Assembly (NCBI GenBank): GCA_944389685.1
Contig: CALXNF010000047.1
Span: forward strand, 1-7,033
Direction: 5' to 3'
Origin: an uncultured Alphaproteobacteria bacterium
GTDB taxonomy: Bacteria; Pseudomonadota; Alphaproteobacteria; Rs-D84
Length of the DNA: 7,033 nucleotides
Part shown: one piece after another, positions 6,048-7,033 of the stretch
Numbering within the stretch: position 1 is the stretch's first letter
Layout: every line of letters starts with the position of its first letter
The notes under the pieces: model-generated
Database searches by the model: none
What the model was told of the DNA's origin: nothing
The model's input: the letters and a program-made list of their open reading frames with translations, nothing else
Program-made: the position numbers and the translations under genes

Positions 6048-6124
6048 TAAATTAGCAGTGCAGACGGATGAAAAACATCGCGTCCATCTTTTTTTGTTTT
6101 ATGGACGGTCTGTCATTATTTTTT
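6048..6124 (+). ncRNA. Candidate small structured RNA with two alternative folds
   Basis: Starting about 7 nt after an extended -10 promoter, the sequence can form hairpin I: GACGGATG (6063-6070), an A5 loop, and CATC-G-CGTC (6076-6084, one bulged G). Four bases later comes a T7 run (6089-6095), which makes hairpin I terminator-like. A competing fold pairs CGTCCAT (6081-6087) with ATGGACG (6101-6107), and CAGAC (6061-6065) with GTCTG (6108-6112). It keeps GATG/CATC, forming a three-way junction followed by a second T-run (6119-6124). The RNA would be about 48 or 77 nt long depending on the stop used. It matches no RNA family I recognise and no gene starts directly downstream, so a free small RNA is more likely than a leader. 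The structure is visible; its expression is inferred. Confidence 0.4.
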
Positions 6125-6166
6125 ATACCTTTCTCATAGCTTTAGGGCGCCGGTATATAAAAGGCG

Positions 6167-6172
6167 TATAAT
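6167..6172 (+). promoter_or_regulatory. Isolated TATAAT hexamer, possible -10 box
   Basis: A perfect TATAAT follows GGCG and overlaps a small inverted repeat (ATAAT-GTAT-ATTAT, 6168-6181). No convincing -35 or downstream gene is seen within several hundred bases. It could be chance in AT-rich DNA or the start of an unrecognised transcript towards tlyA. Confidence 0.25.
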
Positions 6173-6721
6173 GTATATTATGTATAGTTATGAGGCTTGA
6201 GAGGAAGGAAAGAGTGCTTTTGTGTTTGATTCTGGTTGTTGTGTTTGTTCTGGTGTTTCTGTATTTTTTTGTTGTTTTTCGACATTCTTGAGTTTGAATT
6301 GTGATGAATATATTGGCGCTAGCTAAACATATTTTTGAAACTTTGTAATGTGTGTTATCTTTTAATATTAATTCTTTGTTTTTATTGGTTTTTGTTTTTG
6401 TTGCTATATGGTGTGTCTTTCGTGTTTCTAAGGATAAAATATGTGAAATAGCCCTGTTCTGCCATATTTTTTGGCTAAGTTGCACAAAAAGTGGCGGATT
6501 TCTGCGGGTTTTATACTGGTTTTGCTATATGTTGAATTGTTTTGTTAAAAATAATCAATATCTTGTTGTTTTTTAATGTTTTTTGTATTGTTTTTTGATT
6601 TGGTTTTGGCGGCTTTGTGGTTCCTATAAGTGTCCAAGGTGTATCTGAGGTGGTGTTGTTATGTGAACTTTTGGGACGATTTTGACCGGTTTTATATAAA
6701 TTTTTCTTTGCGTATAAAAAC

Positions 6722-6767
6722 AAAATAAAGTTCTTATAACAAAATGTTATTTGTATAAAATAAAGTT
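6722..6767 (+). repeat. 11-bp direct repeats flanking a small inverted repeat, upstream of tlyA
   Basis: AAAATAAAGTT occurs at 6722-6732 and again at 6757-6767, 35 bp apart. Between them ATAAC (6736-6740) and GTTAT (6746-6750) form a short inverted repeat. This could be a binding site upstream of the tlyA promoter, but the low complexity makes chance a real possibility. Confidence 0.3.
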
Positions 6768-6815
6768 GTCTGTTGTCTTTTGTGTTTGTTCGTATAAGCC
6801 GGTTAAAAACACATG

Positions 6816-6844
6816 TTGATTTTATATAAAAACAAATATAAAAT
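6816..6844 (+). promoter_or_regulatory. Predicted tlyA promoter placing +1 at the start codon
   Basis: TTGATT (6816-6821) and TAAAAT (6839-6844) are separated by exactly 17 nt. Normal spacing from the -10 puts the first transcribed base at about 6851, the A of the tlyA ATG. No Shine-Dalgarno precedes that ATG (ATCGTGTT), so a leaderless mRNA is predicted. Confidence 0.5.
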
Positions 6845-6850
6845 CGTGTT

Positions 6851-7033
6851 ATGAGACTAGATCAAGAGTTGGTTAATCGTGGAATTTATCCGACCCGCGC
6901 CAAAGCGGTGGCGGCGATTAAATCTGGTCTGGTTATGGTCAATGGAGACCCTGCCCAAAAACCAAGTCAACAGGTTGACGATACAGATGAAATAGCTGGG
7001 GGACAGTTACCCTATTCTTCTGGTCGTGGAAGT
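6851..7033 (+). CDS. tlyA: TlyA-family S4-domain rRNA 2'-O-methyltransferase (hemolysin A-like), 3' end cut off
   Basis: The first 61 codons of a TlyA-type protein run off the right edge with no stop. MRLDQELVNRGIYPTRAKA followed by IKSGLVMVNG is the S4 RNA-binding domain (about residues 2-50) and matches the way TlyA proteins begin. The visible end, LPYSSGRGS, corresponds to the conserved YVSRGGLKL-type link to the FtsJ/RrmJ-like methyltransferase domain, which lies outside the window. Characterised members methylate ribosomal RNA, and the older hemolysin name is probably misleading. The S4 domain alone is also found in pseudouridine synthases and HSP15, but the MRLDQ start and linker favour TlyA. 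The ATG at 6851 is the only start that fits the family; it has no ribosome-binding site. The gene lies 1.3 kb from its upstream neighbour, so it has its own promoter. Confidence 0.88.
   Translation, partial: MRLDQELVNRGIYPTRAKAVAAIKSGLVMVNGDPAQKPSQQVDDTDEIAGGQLPYSSGRGS

Larger units (their letters stand above)
5605..6850. other. 1.25-kb region without a convincing protein gene, G+T-rich on the plus strand
   Basis: No frame on either strand gives a believable protein. The open stretches present are low-complexity: Phe/Val/Cys-rich on plus, Thr/Asn/Lys-rich on minus. They also lack ribosome-binding sites and recognisable domains. A hand count over 6181-6660 gives about 110 G against about 40 C, with T clearly exceeding A. 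The region contains a loose repeated motif (5633-5932), a candidate small RNA with its own promoter (6031-6124), a second TATAAT (6167-6172), short direct repeats (6722-6767) and the tlyA promoter (6816-6844). I saw no tRNA, RNase P, tmRNA or SRP signature sequences in it. Confidence 0.7.

Noticed and set aside
5974..6171. 65-codon plus-strand frame in the gene-free region
   Set aside because: It begins at TTG without a ribosome-binding site and runs across the promoter and hairpins of the candidate small RNA; composition is not protein-like.
6190..6215. GAGGAAGGAAAGAG purine run, considered as an SRP RNA or RNase P RNA core
   Set aside because: The flanking conserved bases of those RNAs (GGAAGCAG with its partner strand, or GAGGAAAGTCC) are not present and no matching long stem was seen.
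6123..6485. 120-codon minus-strand open frame in the gene-free region
   Set aside because: The product is Thr/Asn/Lys/Ile-rich low-complexity sequence of the kind forced by the strand composition; no ribosome-binding site or domain is seen.
6352..6576. 74-codon plus-strand frame resembling a small membrane protein
   Set aside because: Its hydrophobicity follows from T-rich codons (Phe, Val, Leu, Cys), the start is a GTG without a ribosome-binding site, and no family is recognised.
6511..6723. 70-codon minus-strand frame
   Set aside because: Low-complexity Lys/Asn/Thr/Pro-rich product from AC-rich strand, no supporting start signal.

Overview
The window looks like chromosomal DNA of a Gram-negative, AT-rich bacterium that uses the standard code (Trp is TGG throughout, and stops are mostly TAA). 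A gene for a secreted, barrel-like protein ending in Phe implies an outer membrane. The hisS-prfA pair, the YgjP-type metallopeptidase and the tlyA gene together suggest an uncultured, low-GC alphaproteobacterium, perhaps of the gut-associated kind. This placement is inferred from gene content and remembered family features, not from a search.

Layout: (1) bases 1-593 hold the 3' part of a YgjP-like zinc metallopeptidase gene, open at the left edge. (2) A spacer with an extended -10 promoter leads into hisS (785-2077) and prfA (2082-3146), separated by 4 nt. These are two translation genes: histidyl-tRNA synthetase and peptide chain release factor 1. (3) A bidirectional hairpin terminator (3145-3182) separates prfA from a convergent gene for a secreted outer-membrane beta-barrel protein (4311-3181, minus strand). 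(4) A 131-bp divergent promoter region separates that gene from aroK (shikimate kinase, 4443-5003), which overlaps mscL (4996-5544) by 8 nt. The MscL carries an extra C-terminal zinc ribbon and a lysine-rich tail. A hairpin terminator follows at 5578-5604. (5) About 1.25 kb (5605-6850) has no convincing protein gene and is strikingly G+T-rich on the plus strand. It holds one good candidate for a small structured RNA (about 6048-6124). (6) The start of tlyA (S4-domain rRNA methyltransferase family) begins at 6851 and runs off the right edge.

Most of the genes are housekeeping: translation (hisS, prfA, tlyA), aromatic amino-acid synthesis (aroK) and osmotic protection (mscL). The points most worth a second look are the candidate small RNA with two competing folds and a promoter core identical to that of the outer-membrane gene, the zinc-ribbon MscL, a Gly-to-Glu change in the shikimate-binding GGG motif of AroK, and promoter geometry suggesting that tlyA and perhaps aroK are translated from leaderless mRNAs. 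No mobile element, CRISPR array, tRNA or rRNA gene was seen.
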